This document shows positions 36,753 through 48,782 of a DNA stretch of 64,000 nt, in pieces. The notes beneath the pieces were generated by a model. It worked only from the letters and a program-made list of their open reading frames with translations, ran no database searches and was not told the DNA's origin. The DNA is taken from assembly GCF_002735705.1 (NCBI RefSeq), contig NZ_PDZL01000015.1, forward strand, positions 84,089-148,088, written 5' to 3'. Every line of letters starts with the position of its first letter. The stretch's first letter is position 1. Source of the DNA: Janthinobacterium sp. BJB426 (GTDB lineage Bacteria; Pseudomonadota; Gammaproteobacteria; Burkholderiales; Burkholderiaceae_D). The translations under genes and the position numbers were made by a program.

Positions 36753-37688
36753 ATGTTAAAACAACGCACCATCAAACAACAGGTCCGCACCATCGGTGTC
36801 GGTTTGCACTCCGGCACCAAGGTCGAGCTGATCCTGCGTCCCGCCGCGATCGACACGGGCATCGTGTTTCGCCGCATCGACCTCGATCCCATCGTCGAGT
36901 TCCCCGCCAGCGCCATGGCCGTGGGCGACACGCGCATGGCTTCCGTGCTGATCAAGGACGGCGCCAGGGTTTCCACCGTGGAACATCTGATGTCGGCCGC
37001 GGCTGGCCTCGGCGTGGACAATATGTATATCGACGTGAATGCGGAAGAAATTCCCATCATGGATGGTTCCGCCTCGTCCTTCGTCTACCTGCTGCAGCAG
37101 GCTGGCGTGGAAGAGCAGCAGGCGGCGAAGAAATTCATCAAGGTCATCAAGCCTGTGGAGGTGCGTCACGGCAAGGGCGACGCGGAAAAATGGGCGCGCC
37201 TGTCGCCGTACGATGGCTTCAAGCTTGATTTCTTCATCGAGTTCAACCATCCTGCCGTCGATGGCACGATGCAGCGCGCTTCCGTCGATTTCGGCGACGT
37301 GTCGTACGTGCACGATGTGGCGCGCGCACGCACCTTCGGCTTCATGCAGGACGTGGAAAGCCTGCGCGGCATGGGCCTGGCGCGTGGCGGTTCGCTGGAA
37401 AACGCCATCGTCATGGACGAATACCGCATCCTCAACGCCGATGGCTTGCGCTATGAAGACGAGTTCGTGCGCCACAAGATACTCGACGCCATCGGCGACC
37501 TGTACCTGGTGGGCCACCCTTTGCTGGCCTATTACACGGCGCACAAGTCCGGCCACGCGCTGAACAACCAGCTGCTGCTGGCGCTGCTGGAACAGCCGGA
37601 ATCCTATGAAATCGTGTCGTTCGCCACGAACGAGGCGGCGCCGCAATCCTACTTGCGCCAGATGGAGCGCGAGTGGTCCTTGACTTGA
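36753..37688 (+). CDS. lpxC: LpxC, UDP-3-O-acyl-N-acetylglucosamine deacetylase
   Basis: LpxC catalyses the committed zinc-dependent step of lipid A synthesis. The 311-residue protein starts [21 protein letters not shown], the usual beginning. Zinc and catalytic motifs: STVEHLMSA (His, near 78), [24 protein letters not shown], then [12 protein letters not shown] (zinc His/Asp, near 238) and HKSGHALNN (catalytic His, near 266). Length is normal. In many betaproteobacteria lpxC directly follows ftsZ; here it is about 3.4 kb away, behind five inserted genes. Confidence 0.97.
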   Translation: MLKQRTIKQQVRTIGVGLHSGTKVELILRPAAIDTGIVFRRIDLDPIVEFPASAMAVGDTRMASVLIKDGARVSTVEHLMSAAAGLGVDNMYIDVNAEEIPIMDGSASSFVYLLQQAGVEEQQAAKKFIKVIKPVEVRHGKGDAEKWARLSPYDGFKLDFFIEFNHPAVDGTMQRASVDFGDVSYVHDVARARTFGFMQDVESLRGMGLARGGSLENAIVMDEYRILNADGLRYEDEFVRHKILDAIGDLYLVGHPLLAYYTAHKSGHALNNQLLLALLEQPESYEIVSFATNEAAPQSYLRQMEREWSLT

Positions 37689-37722
37689 CGACCGTTGCTG
37701 TTTTTAAATAATTTTAGGGCTA

Positions 37723-37827
37723 GGGAGCACCTGAAAAATGTTCAGGGCAAGGCGCATTGCCGCAGGCAGTACGAATAGTACGGCCAGGCAATGCAACGCC
37801 GCCATGGACTTTTTCTCAGGTGTTCCC
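37723..37827. repeat. 105-bp palindromic intergenic repeat element
   Basis: The ends GGGAGCACCTGA (plus strand, 37723) and GGGAACACCTGA (minus strand, ending 37827) are near-perfect inverted repeats, each followed by an A-rich stretch. Inside, GCATTGCC (37754-37761) mirrors GGCAATGC (37787-37794), and GTAC-GAATA-GTAC (37769-37781) marks the centre. The minus-strand core TACTATTCGTACTGCCTGCGG resembles, from memory, a known Neisseria intergenic repeat. One end supplies the last codons and the stop of dciA. Confidence 0.65.
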
Positions 37828-38328
37828 AGGTTCGCGGTGGTGGCGGACCATGTTGCGCAGCGCCGCGATCAATTGTTCGTTCTGCTTCGACGCCGGCAGG
37901 GCCGTGCTCAGCTCTTCCAGGGCTGACATGGCTTTTTCCGGCAAGACCAGCGCCCGCGTATGCACGATGGGCGCGATGCTCTTGATGACTTGCACTTTCA
38001 GCTTGATGCCTGAAATCTGCCAGCCCTTTCTTTCCAGTTCCCCTTGTAACTTCGGCAATTGCTGCTTGAGCTTGGCCGCCAGCGCCGCGTTCGGCGTGGC
38101 CAGCACCAGTTGGCCGCCCTCGAATTGCAGGATGTCGCAATGCTCGAACATGGCCGGCAGGGCCTTGGCGCAATCTTTTTGCAGGGCGGCCAAGCGCGTG
38201 ACGGTGGGCATCAGGGAGGCCATCGTCGCGTTGCCGCGCAGAAAATCGGTTGCGCCCGTGACGGCCGGGCCTGAACGGGCAAAGCCGTAGCCGCGGCGCG
38301 GTGCCGGAGAATAAATGGGAGATCGCAT
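37816..38328 (-). CDS. dciA: DciA/DUF721 family protein, DnaB helicase loader-type
   Basis: The 170-residue protein has the DUF721 region FEHCDILQFEGGQLVLATPNAALAAKLKQQLPKL in parts (near 60-95), a KH-like fold, and an Arg/Lys-rich surround. DciA recruits the replicative helicase DnaB in bacteria without DnaC. Position between lpxC and secA is typical of betaproteobacteria. The start is taken at 38328 (MRSPIYSPAPRRGYG); a shorter start at MASLMPTVTRL is possible. The final residues REPGNT and the stop lie inside the repeat at 37723-37827. Confidence 0.78.
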   Translation of the reverse strand: MRSPIYSPAPRRGYGFARSGPAVTGATDFLRGNATMASLMPTVTRLAALQKDCAKALPAMFEHCDILQFEGGQLVLATPNAALAAKLKQQLPKLQGELERKGWQISGIKLKVQVIKSIAPIVHTRALVLPEKAMSALEELSTALPASKQNEQLIAALRNMVRHHREPGNT

Positions 38329-38607
38329 GGCCGAAACATAGCACACTCGCCCGCGCATGACGAGTGCGGCGGTGGGTGTGGCGCAGGCGGGCGGGCCGTA
38401 TTGCCTTACAGTATGGAAAATGTCCGCAATTTCTGCCATTTGTTTGTCATTAAGCTATTGTTATATGGCGCATTACCCCAACCATGTCGGGAACGCATGA
38501 TAAAATCATCGTCTTTTGCCATAGTCGAACTCCGTGCGGTGACGCGATACCTACCTCGTTGTTCCCTACCGAGCTTTTTTTAACGGCGTTTTTTCAAGAA
38601 TTCAAGC

Positions 38608-41376
<2,769 letters not shown>

Positions 41377-41395
41377 GGCGGTTTGACTGCCTGAC

Positions 41396-41426
41396 AAAAA
41401 ACGGAGACCGCGGTCTCCGTTTTTTT
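41396..41426 (+). terminator. Intrinsic terminator after secA
   Basis: ACGGAGACCGCGGTCTCCGT (41401-41420) is a perfect palindrome flanked by an A-run and a T-run, 20 bases after the secA stop. Confidence 0.9.
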
Positions 41427-41530
41427 ATGCCTTTTCAATTTGCGCGCGCGCATCTACCGGCACGCATGTTCACCGGCGCCGCGAAGGCGCTACAATAGCG
41501 CTTCCCTTTTCCCTCGCAGAAGAAATCACC

Positions 41531-42769
41531 ATGGCCGTCAATTCTCCCAAGCCCGTCGCCGCCGACTTGAAAGCCGTCGCCGGCATTGAAATCGGTGTTG
41601 CCGAAGCAGGCATCAAGAAACCCAACCGCAAGGATTTGCTGGTATTGAAACTGGCGCCGACGGCCACCGTGGCCGGCGTGTTCACCTTGAACCGCTTCTG
41701 CGCCGCGCCCGTGCAAATTTCGAAAGCCAACCTGGCGGCCGTGACGGCCGGCGCCGCGCCGATCTGCGCGCTGCTGGTCAATACGGGCAACGCGAATGCG
41801 GGCACGGGCGAATCGGGCCTGGCCGACGCGCAGGCCAGCTGCGCCGCGCTGGCCGAGCTGCTGGGCTGCACGCCGCAGCAAATCCTGCCGTTTTCCACCG
41901 GCGTGATCCTCGAACCGCTGCCTGTGCAGCGCCTGGTCGCCGGCTTGCCGCAAGCGGTAGCAGCGCTGACGTCGGACAACTGGTTCTCGGCCGCCGAAGC
42001 CATCATGACCACCGACACGCAGCCGAAAGCCGGCTCGCGCACGGTCACCATCGGTGGCCACGCGGTCACCCTGACAGGCATCAGCAAGGGCGCCGGCATG
42101 ATCAAGCCGAACATGGCCACCATGCTGGGCTTCCTCGCGTTTGACGCCACCGTGGCGCAACCGGTGCTCGACCAGCTGGTGAAGCAGGCAGCCGACAAAT
42201 CGTTCAACTGCATCACCATCGACGGCGACACGTCCACCAATGACTCGTTCATGCTGGTGGCAACAGGCGCCGGCAGCCTGGTGATCGATTCCATCGACTC
42301 GCCGCACTATGCGGAACTGTCGGCCGCCGTCACCGAACTGTCGACCTTCCTGGCACAAGCCATCGTGCGTGACGGCGAAGGCGCGACCAAGTTCATGACG
42401 GTGACCGTGGAAGACGGCCGCAACGTGGAAGAGTGCCGCAAGATCGCCTATTCCATCGCCCATTCGCCGCTGGTGAAAACGGCCTTCTTCGCCTCCGACC
42501 CGAACCTGGGCCGCATCCTGGCCGCCATCGGCTACGCCGGTGTGGACGACCTCGACGTGGGCCAATTGAACCTGTATCTGGACGACGTGTGGGTGGCCCA
42601 GAATGGCGGCCGCAACCCGGACTACCAGGAACAGGATGGCCAGCGCGTGATGCAGCAAAGCGAAATCACCATCCGCGTCAAGCTGGCGCGCGGCGATGCC
42701 ACGGCCACCTTGTGGACGTGCGACCTGTCGCATGACTACGTGTCGATCAACGCCGACTACCGCTCATGA
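41531..42769 (+). CDS. argJ: ArgJ, bifunctional ornithine acetyltransferase / N-acetylglutamate synthase
   Basis: ArgJ recycles the acetyl group in the cyclic arginine pathway. The 412-residue precursor is cleaved by itself before the Thr of the MATMLGF motif (near 197), preceded by KGAGMIKPN. Other blocks: [17 protein letters not shown] (near 77), [23 protein letters not shown] (near 236) and [11 protein letters not shown]. It ends with an ATGA overlap into the ATPase gene, so argJ, the ATPase and mutT form one operon. Confidence 0.96.
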   Translation: MAVNSPKPVAADLKAVAGIEIGVAEAGIKKPNRKDLLVLKLAPTATVAGVFTLNRFCAAPVQISKANLAAVTAGAAPICALLVNTGNANAGTGESGLADAQASCAALAELLGCTPQQILPFSTGVILEPLPVQRLVAGLPQAVAALTSDNWFSAAEAIMTTDTQPKAGSRTVTIGGHAVTLTGISKGAGMIKPNMATMLGFLAFDATVAQPVLDQLVKQAADKSFNCITIDGDTSTNDSFMLVATGAGSLVIDSIDSPHYAELSAAVTELSTFLAQAIVRDGEGATKFMTVTVEDGRNVEECRKIAYSIAHSPLVKTAFFASDPNLGRILAAIGYAGVDDLDVGQLNLYLDDVWVAQNGGRNPDYQEQDGQRVMQQSEITIRVKLARGDATATLWTCDLSHDYVSINADYRS

Positions 42770-43647
42770 CCAGTCTCGATCAATTCCTGATCCGCGCCGA
42801 GCGGGTGCTGGCGCGGCTCGAGTCGATCTTGCCGCCGGCCTTGCCGGCTACCGACTGGAACAGCTTTGCCTTCCGCTGGCGCCGGCGCCAGGGCGCGCTG
42901 CCTTATTTGCAGGCCGTGGCGCATGTCTCGTCCATTGCTCTGGATGACTTGCACAATATCGGCACGCAAAAGGCGCAGATCGAGCAGAACACGTGCCAGT
43001 TCGTTGCCAGCCGCCCCGCCAACAATGTGCTGCTGACGGGTGCGCGCGGCACGGGCAAGTCCTCCTTGATCAAGGCTTGTCTGAACCAGTTCGCCGACCA
43101 GGGCTTGCGCCTGATCGAAGTCGACAAGGCCGATCTGGCCGACTTGCCCGACATCGTCGACCTGGTGGCGGCGCGCCCCGAGCGTTTCATCATCTTTTGC
43201 GACGACCTGTCGTTCGAAGAGGGCGAGAGCGGCTACAAGGCGCTGAAAGTGGCGCTCGACGGCAGCATCGCCGCGCAATCGGACAATGTGCTGATCTACG
43301 CCACCTCGAACCGCCGTCACCTGATGCCGGAACGCATGTCGGATAACACCAGCTACAAGACGGACGACGATGGCGATCTGCATCCGGGCGAGACGGTGGA
43401 AGAGAAAATCTCGCTGTCCGAACGCTTCGGCCTGTGGCTGTCGTTCTACCCGTTCAAGCAGGACGATTACCTCGATATCGCGGCGCACTGGCTGGCCTCG
43501 TTTGGCTGCACGCCGGAACAGATTGCGGCAGCACGCGGCGACGCCCTGCGCTGGGCCTTGCAGCGCGGTTCCCGTTCGGGCCGGGTGGCGTGGCAATTCG
43601 CGCGCGACTATGCGGGGAAACTTCCTGCGGGAAAGTTGCCGCAATGA
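42766..43647 (+). CDS. ATP-binding protein, DUF815 (AAA-like ATPase)
   Basis: The 293-residue protein has Walker [12 protein letters not shown] (near 90), Walker [15 protein letters not shown] (near 142), sensor-like [14 protein letters not shown] (near 182) and [17 protein letters not shown], all hallmarks of DUF815. The biological role is unknown; in Burkholderiales it is conserved between argJ and mutT. The gene overlaps both neighbours by four bases. Confidence 0.9.
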   Translation: MTSLDQFLIRAERVLARLESILPPALPATDWNSFAFRWRRRQGALPYLQAVAHVSSIALDDLHNIGTQKAQIEQNTCQFVASRPANNVLLTGARGTGKSSLIKACLNQFADQGLRLIEVDKADLADLPDIVDLVAARPERFIIFCDDLSFEEGESGYKALKVALDGSIAAQSDNVLIYATSNRRHLMPERMSDNTSYKTDDDGDLHPGETVEEKISLSERFGLWLSFYPFKQDDYLDIAAHWLASFGCTPEQIAAARGDALRWALQRGSRSGRVAWQFARDYAGKLPAGKLPQ

Positions 43648-44066
43648 GCGAAGTGAAAATTACACCGGTGGATGTCGCCGTCGGCATCCTGATGAAGCCG
43701 AATGGCGACGTGCTGCTGGGCCAGCGCCCGGCCGGCAAGCCGTATGACGGCTATTGGGAATTTCCTGGCGGTAAAGTCGAAGCCGGCGAAGCCATTCTTG
43801 ACGCCTTGAAGCGCGAGTTTGTCGAAGAGCTGGGGCTATATATCGACAGTGCCGAACCCTGGTGCGGCGTCGAATATGTGTATCCGCACGCTCATGTGCG
43901 CCTGCATTTCTATATCAGCCGCGAATGGCGGGGCGAGCCGCAAAGCCTGGAAGGGCAGGCGTTCGCCTGGCAAGGCACGGTCGGCGTGGAACCCTTGCTG
44001 CCGGCCACCATTCCCCTGCTGGAATGGTTAGATGAGGTACGTCGGGAATCCCTGGCGCCTGCATAA
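43644..44066 (+). CDS. mutT: Nudix hydrolase, 8-oxo-dGTP diphosphatase (MutT)
   Basis: MutT removes oxidised dGTP from the nucleotide pool. The 140-residue protein has a complete Nudix box, GGKVEAGEAILDALKREFVEELG (near 38-60, read in two parts), preceded by YDGYWEFPG. It is close in length to E. coli MutT. ATGA overlap with the upstream ATPase gene. Confidence 0.92.
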   Translation: MSEVKITPVDVAVGILMKPNGDVLLGQRPAGKPYDGYWEFPGGKVEAGEAILDALKREFVEELGLYIDSAEPWCGVEYVYPHAHVRLHFYISREWRGEPQSLEGQAFAWQGTVGVEPLLPATIPLLEWLDEVRRESLAPA

Positions 44067-44073
44067 TCTTTAC

Positions 44074-44114
44074 TTGTGCCAGCGGGCAGCATCACGCTGC
44101 GTGCTGGCGCAAGC
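44074..44114 (+). terminator. Long hairpin after mutT
   Basis: CTTGTGCCAGC (44074-44084) pairs with GCTGGCGCAAG (44104-44114) with one G-T wobble, and an inner GCAGC/GCTGC stem lies within. Only a weak T-rich tail (CTTTCC) follows, so this may be a terminator or an mRNA-stabilising stem. Confidence 0.5.
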
Positions 44115-44186
44115 TTTCCTGTGACTTTCCTTGTATAGTCGGCGCTTTGCGCTACAGTGCTTTCATCACGCATTGGGGAGTCTCGC

Positions 44187-44396
44187 ATGCCGCTGACACT
44201 GACCTTTACCGATACCGATGAATTGCTGATCGCCGCCTTGCACAAGCGTGCCCGCGCGCATGGGCGCAGCATCGAGGACGAGCACCGCGACATCTTGCGC
44301 AGCGCCTTGCGGCCGCTGCCGAAGCGCCCGCTCGACGATATTCTGCGCGGCATGCCCGACGTGGGGCTGGATGCGGATTTCGAACGCCGCCCTTGA
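44187..44396 (+). CDS. FitA/VapB-like antitoxin (ribbon-helix-helix)
   Basis: The 69-residue protein has an N-terminal RHH-type region (LTLTFTDTDELLIAALHKRA) with HGRSIEDEHRDILRSAL, and the C-terminal toxin-binding tail LDDILRGMPDVGLDADFERR characteristic of FitA-type antitoxins. It lies three bases before the PIN-domain toxin gene. Start ATG 44187, after GGGGAG. A possible promoter is TTGTAT (44132)/TACAGT (44154) with 16-base spacing, where the complex would autorepress. Confidence 0.85.
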   Translation: MPLTLTFTDTDELLIAALHKRARAHGRSIEDEHRDILRSALRPLPKRPLDDILRGMPDVGLDADFERRP

Positions 44397-44399
44397 GCC

Positions 44400-44816
44400 A
44401 TGCCCGCCTATCTGGTCGACACGGATGTGATCGTTGCGGCGCGCAAGGGCGGCGCCGCGCCAGCAGGCGTGGCTACCTTCTTCGAGCGGGTGACGCCAGA
44501 GATGCGCTATGTGCCGGTGCAGGTGATCGCGCAATTGCGCGCAGGTATACAGCGCAGCTGGCGGCGCGAAGCGGCGCTGGAAGCACTGGCGCTGGAAGGC
44601 TGGCTGGAAGCCGTGCTGGCAGAGTATGCGCCCCGCTTGCTGGAATTCGACCTCGATTGCGCGCTCGTGTGCGCCCGCCTGCATGGTCGCGGCCATGCGC
44701 ATGGCATCGATGGACAGATCGCGGCGATGGGCATCGCCTATGGCTTGACGGTGGTCAGTGGCAGGCTTGACAGTTTCGCGGCGCAGGGGCTGCGCCTGGA
44801 AAATCCGTTTAATTGA
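44400..44816 (+). CDS. PIN-domain toxin, FitB/VapC-like, with altered active-site residues
   Basis: The 138-residue PIN protein would cleave RNA, using four acidic residues. The first Asp (YLVDTDVI) and the Asp of GIDGQIAAMGIAYGLTVVS are present. The conserved Glu of the xxELRxGI segment is Gln here (VIAQLRAGI), and the Asp before Phe in the usual TRNxxDF is replaced (SGRLDSF). Two of four metal ligands may thus be lost. The rest of the fold, including the end GLRLENPFN, is intact. It may be a weakened or inactive toxin. Confidence 0.85.
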   Translation: MPAYLVDTDVIVAARKGGAAPAGVATFFERVTPEMRYVPVQVIAQLRAGIQRSWRREAALEALALEGWLEAVLAEYAPRLLEFDLDCALVCARLHGRGHAHGIDGQIAAMGIAYGLTVVSGRLDSFAAQGLRLENPFN

Positions 44817-44829
44817 AGCTAATTGCGGC

Positions 44830-45018
44830 TTACTGCGGCTTGTTGTCTTCGTCTGCCAGGGGATCTTCGAACGGGTCGGCCGCGGGGATCGTGTATTTCT
44901 CTTCGGCCCAGGCACCCAGGTCGATCTGCTTGCAGCGCTCCGAGCAGAAGGGGCGGAATTTGTTGGCTTCAGTCCATTCGACTTTGGCGGCACAGGTAGG
45001 GCAGTTAACGACGGTCAT
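44830..45018 (-). CDS. yacG: YacG, zinc-binding DNA gyrase inhibitor
   Basis: The 62-residue protein has the four-cysteine zinc finger CPTC...CSERC, followed by [16 protein letters not shown], the exact YacG pattern. YacG binds GyrB and inhibits DNA binding by gyrase. It is 21 bases downstream of zapD, in the usual coaE-zapD-yacG group. Start MTVVNCPTC at 45018; seven extra codons upstream are unlikely. Confidence 0.95.
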   Translation of the reverse strand: MTVVNCPTCAAKVEWTEANKFRPFCSERCKQIDLGAWAEEKYTIPAADPFEDPLADEDNKPQ

Positions 45019-45039
45019 GATGGGGTAAATAAGTAACAA

Positions 45040-45795
45040 TTAAAAATTACAGAGCGTGAGCTCGAACGGAACATCCTCTTCCAGCGGCTTGGGTTTCAAG
45101 TCGCCGCCCTGGGTGGTGAAGCGTACCCACAGCATGTATTTGTTGGCGGAAATTTCCGGGATGGCGCCGCTGTTTTCATCCAGGCTCAGGCGCAGCATCT
45201 GGTACACCTTGCCTTGCAGCATTTGCTGGTAGCTGCCGCCATTGGCGATCAGTTTAACGGGTCCGCCGGAATCGCGCAGCAGGCGCAATACGAGGGCCAG
45301 CGCGTCGAACAGCGGTGCCAGCGGGGCGAACCAGGCGTGGATATCGGTCAGACGCTGTTCCGAGCTGCGTTTTTGCCAGGCGAAGTATGACGGCAAGTCG
45401 AATTCGCAGGCGCCGCCCGGAATGATGGTGCGGCCGCGGATGCTCATCAGCCATTCATTGTCGCGGATATTCTGTCCCGTCTTGCCTTGCGCCGCCACCA
45501 GGGCGCCGCTGACGCTGTCGAGTTCGCCGAGGATGGCGTCGAGGGTTTCCGGTTCCACGTTCGGATTGCTGCGGTAGCCGAGCAGGCTCTGGCGCTGACG
45601 CTCGAGTTCCTGCAGCAGGTCGGACTTCAGGTCGGCGCGGCCGGCCACTTCGAGCATATCGAAAATAGTTGCCAAGGCAACATGGTGCTGCATTGCATGC
45701 TCTTGCTGGATGAAGAACTTGAATTTGTCGTACAGGTCTTCCAGCCGCAACAAGGTACGTATGCGTTCGTTGAAAGGGTATTCGTAGACAATCAA
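45040..45795 (-). CDS. zapD: ZapD, Z-ring-associated protein
   Basis: ZapD cross-links FtsZ filaments by binding the FtsZ C-terminal peptide. The 251-residue protein begins IVYEYPFNERIRTLLRLEDL and contains SWQKRSSEQR-like segment FAWQKRSSEQRLTDIHAWFA in its second half, as in the family. The only suitable start is TTG at 45795 (complement of CAA), with AAGGGAAT just upstream; no ATG or GTG fits, and longer forms read through the coaE-zapD gap. Length matches E. coli ZapD (about 247). Confidence 0.92.
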   Translation of the reverse strand: MIVYEYPFNERIRTLLRLEDLYDKFKFFIQQEHAMQHHVALATIFDMLEVAGRADLKSDLLQELERQRQSLLGYRSNPNVEPETLDAILGELDSVSGALVAAQGKTGQNIRDNEWLMSIRGRTIIPGGACEFDLPSYFAWQKRSSEQRLTDIHAWFAPLAPLFDALALVLRLLRDSGGPVKLIANGGSYQQMLQGKVYQMLRLSLDENSGAIPEISANKYMLWVRFTTQGGDLKPKPLEEDVPFELTLCNF

Positions 45796-45857
45796 AATAA
45801 TTCCCTTAAGTAAGGACCTGCAAACAATCCCGTGATTTTGAACCAAGCGTCGACAAA

Positions 45858-46505
45858 TTACAAACGTTGCGACCCGATTCTGGCCATTCTTTTTGAAAAT
45901 GCCAGATATAAATCGTGCAACTGGGCAATCTGCGGCGCCAGAGCGGCCAAATCGCCATTATTGTCGATCACATCGTCCGCCGCCGCCAGGCGCATGGCGC
46001 GCGTGGCCTGTGTGGCCATGATGGCTTTGACTTGTTCTTCCGATAAGCCATTGCGCGCCATCACGCGTGATACTTGCAGGCTTTCCAGGCAATCGATGAC
46101 CAGCACCCGGTTGACCCGCTCCACCCATCCACCGGACTCGACGAGCAGGGGCACGGCAAAGATCACGTAGCTGCCCGTTGCTGCTTCGGCCGCCGCCAGG
46201 GTGGCCTGGCGGATGCGCGGGTGCAGGATGGCTTCCAGTCTGGCCTTGGCGGCGGCGTCGGCAAACACGAGGTTGCGCATTTTTGTGCGGTCGAGGGCGC
46301 CGCGCGCATCGGCGTAGTCGGCGCCGAATTCCGCCACCAGGGCCGGCATGGCCGCGCCATTCGGTGCCGTCAGGTTGTGCGCGATCTGGTCGGTGTCGAC
46401 GATGGAGGCGCCGCGCGCGGCGAACAGGTCGGCCACCGTGCTCTTGCCGCAGCCGATGCCGCCGGTGAGACCCACGCTGAAATAAGGGACGTTGTGTAGT
46501 TGCAT
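45858..46505 (-). CDS. coaE: CoaE, dephospho-CoA kinase
   Basis: CoaE performs the final step of coenzyme A synthesis. The 215-residue protein has the P-loop [16 protein letters not shown] (near 11), [11 protein letters not shown] (near 37), HPRIRQA and [13 protein letters not shown]. Start MQLHNVPYF at 46505. It lies downstream of pilD and upstream of zapD, the common pilC-pilD-coaE-zapD-yacG order. Confidence 0.95.
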   Translation of the reverse strand: MQLHNVPYFSVGLTGGIGCGKSTVADLFAARGASIVDTDQIAHNLTAPNGAAMPALVAEFGADYADARGALDRTKMRNLVFADAAAKARLEAILHPRIRQATLAAAEAATGSYVIFAVPLLVESGGWVERVNRVLVIDCLESLQVSRVMARNGLSEEQVKAIMATQATRAMRLAAADDVIDNNGDLAALAPQIAQLHDLYLAFSKRMARIGSQRL

Positions 46506-46536
46506 GTGTTTATCCATAGGGGCGCTGCTGCGCGGG

Positions 46537-47406
46537 TCAGCTGGTCAGGCCCAGTGTGAGGCGCGACAGGGGCGTGCCGTATAGCAGCGCGATCAGGCCA
46601 GCCGCCGCCAGGTAGGGGCCGAACGGAATCGGCTTGTCGCGCCCGCGCTTGGCAAACACGATCAGGCCGATGCCGACCACGGCGCCCACCAGCGACGACA
46701 ACAGGATGATCGTCGGCAGCATGGTCCAGCCCAGCCACGCACCGAGCGCCGACAGCAATTTGAAGTCACCATAGCCCATTCCCTCCTTGCCTGTCGCCAG
46801 CTTGAAGGCCCAGTACACGGCCCACAGGGCCAGGTAGCCGGCGGCCGCACCGATGACGGCGTCCTGCAGGGGCACGAAGGTGCCGTTGATATTGACCAGC
46901 AGGCCCGCCCACAGCAGGGGGAAGGTGAGGTCGTCCGGCAGCATTTGCGTATCGGCGTCGATGAAGGTCATGGCGATCAGCAGCCAGGCAAACACCAGCG
47001 TCGCCAGGCCCGTCCAGCCGCTGCCGAAGTGCCAGATCAAGAGGGCAGACAGCGCGCCCGTCAGCAATTCCACCAGCGGATAGCGCACGGAGATGGGCGC
47101 CTTGCAGGCGCTGCACTTGCCGCGCAGCAGCAGGTAGCTGATGACGGGGATGTTTTCCATGGCCGTGATGCGGTGGCCGCAGGCGGTGCAGTTCGAGTGC
47201 GGCAGCATCAGGTTGTAGCGGTCCGTGTGCGGCAGGGGCAGGCCGCTTTCTTCCGCCACGTAATTATCGGAGTCGCGCTCCATCATTTTGGGCACGCGGT
47301 GGATCACCACGTTCAGGAAGCTGCCGACGATCAGGCCGAACAGGGCGGCGACGAGGGCGACGGGCAGGTTGCCGGGTGCGGCGAACAGCAGGGTATCTTG
47401 CAGCAT
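46537..47406 (-). CDS. pilD: PilD, type IV prepilin leader peptidase / N-methyltransferase
   Basis: PilD cleaves and N-methylates prepilins and type II secretion pseudopilins. The 289-residue membrane protein has the zinc-binding four-Cys domain ([20 protein letters not shown], then CSAC), the catalytic Asp in [11 protein letters not shown] (near 145) and the second in [16 protein letters not shown] (near 205). Start [12 protein letters not shown] at 47406; the longer frame lacks similarity. It is 106 bases downstream of pilC. Confidence 0.95.
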   Translation of the reverse strand: MLQDTLLFAAPGNLPVALVAALFGLIVGSFLNVVIHRVPKMMERDSDNYVAEESGLPLPHTDRYNLMLPHSNCTACGHRITAMENIPVISYLLLRGKCSACKAPISVRYPLVELLTGALSALLIWHFGSGWTGLATLVFAWLLIAMTFIDADTQMLPDDLTFPLLWAGLLVNINGTFVPLQDAVIGAAAGYLALWAVYWAFKLATGKEGMGYGDFKLLSALGAWLGWTMLPTIILLSSLVGAVVGIGLIVFAKRGRDKPIPFGPYLAAAGLIALLYGTPLSRLTLGLTS

Positions 47407-47512
47407 GGTGAACTTGTCTGAGGGGATGAATGTTGCCGCGCAAACATTGCCTGGCACTGCAGCAGTGTAAAACATCCGCCGGCGCATGGGGACGTTTTGC
47501 GTCGACATGTCT

Positions 47513-48709
47513 TCAAATCACGGCGCCCAACTTAAAAAGCGGCAAATACAGGGCGATCACGAGGGAACCGACGAGCACGCCCAGCACCACCATCAGCGCC
47601 GGTTCCAGCAGCGTGGAAAGGGTGGCCACGGTGGCGTCGATGTCGGCCTCGATGATGTCGGCCGCGCGCGACAGCATGGCGTCGAGGGCGCCCGATTCCT
47701 CGCCGATCAGGGTCAGTTGCGTCAGCAGCGGGGGAAACACGTCGCTGTGTTCCATGGCCAGGGCCAGGCTGCCGCCGGCGCGGATTTCGCTTTCGATGCG
47801 TGTCGTCGCTTCCTGGTACAGCGCGTGGCCGGAGGCGGCGCCCACCAGGCCGAGAGAGTCGAGCAGTGGCACGCCGGCGGCGAACATGGCCGCCAGGGTG
47901 CGCGTCCAGCGGGCGATTGCCGCCTTGCGCAAGAGGGGGCCGAAGACGGGCAGGCGCAGCGCCCGTAGTTGCGTGTTGCGCCGCCACGTGGGATAGCGGC
48001 GCCAGGCCAGGTGCAGCAGCAGGCAAGCGAGCAGCAGCGCCGCCAGCAAGGCCAGCCAGTAGCGGACAACAAAGGCGGACACGCCCATGACGACCAGGGT
48101 GGGCAGCGGCAACGGTGCGCCAAAGCTGTCGAAGACCTGGCGGAAAGCGGGCACGACCACGCTCATGATGATGGCCGTGACAACGATGGCGACGAGTACG
48201 ATGGCCAGCGGATACATCAGCGCGCCGCGCACTTGTCGCCGCAGGGTGATGGCTTTTTCCTGGTGCGTGGCCAGGCGCGCCAGCAAGTCCTGCACGATGC
48301 CTGCCTGTTCGCCTGCCGCCAGCAGATTGCAATACAGTTCGTCAAACAGCAGGGGGAACTGGCGGAACGCCTGCTGCAGGCTGCTGCCCGCTTCGATATC
48401 GTGGCGCAAGTCGCGCATCAGCTCGGTGACGGCGGGTTTGGCGTGGCCCTTGCCGGCGATGTCGAAGGCGTGCAGCAGCGGCACCCCGGCCGCCATCATG
48501 GTCGACAACTGGCGCGTGAACAGGGCGATATCCTTGCGCGTGATGGCCTTGCCGGGCGCGCTGCGCGCTGCCTGCACACGTGTAGCCAGGATGCCTTCGC
48601 GTCGTAGCGCGGCCTTGGCGGCGCTGGCGTCGGCGGCGCGCAAGACGCCATCGACCGCCTTGCCATGGCGGTCTGTGCCCTTCCACGCAAAGCGCCGCTC
48701 GGCCGCCAT
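47513..48709 (-). CDS. pilC: PilC, type IV pilus inner-membrane platform protein
   Basis: PilC is the membrane platform on which the PilB/PilT motors act. The 398-residue protein has two T2SS_F domains (about 60-185 and 265-385) with KDIALFTRQLSTMMAAGVPLL and ARWTRTLAAMFAAGVPLLDSL, and three membrane segments. An AGGAGG site lies five bases before ATG 48709, fixing the start. The usual upstream neighbour pilB is absent; an exporter gene is there instead. Confidence 0.92.
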   Translation of the reverse strand: MAAERRFAWKGTDRHGKAVDGVLRAADASAAKAALRREGILATRVQAARSAPGKAITRKDIALFTRQLSTMMAAGVPLLHAFDIAGKGHAKPAVTELMRDLRHDIEAGSSLQQAFRQFPLLFDELYCNLLAAGEQAGIVQDLLARLATHQEKAITLRRQVRGALMYPLAIVLVAIVVTAIIMSVVVPAFRQVFDSFGAPLPLPTLVVMGVSAFVVRYWLALLAALLLACLLLHLAWRRYPTWRRNTQLRALRLPVFGPLLRKAAIARWTRTLAAMFAAGVPLLDSLGLVGAASGHALYQEATTRIESEIRAGGSLALAMEHSDVFPPLLTQLTLIGEESGALDAMLSRAADIIEADIDATVATLSTLLEPALMVVLGVLVGSLVIALYLPLFKLGAVI

Positions 48710-48782
48710 GTGCACCTCCTGCCGTCACGTTAGCAGCGTGGGGCAAAAGCACCAGCGGCGCTGGCGGCAAGCTTGATGTGGC

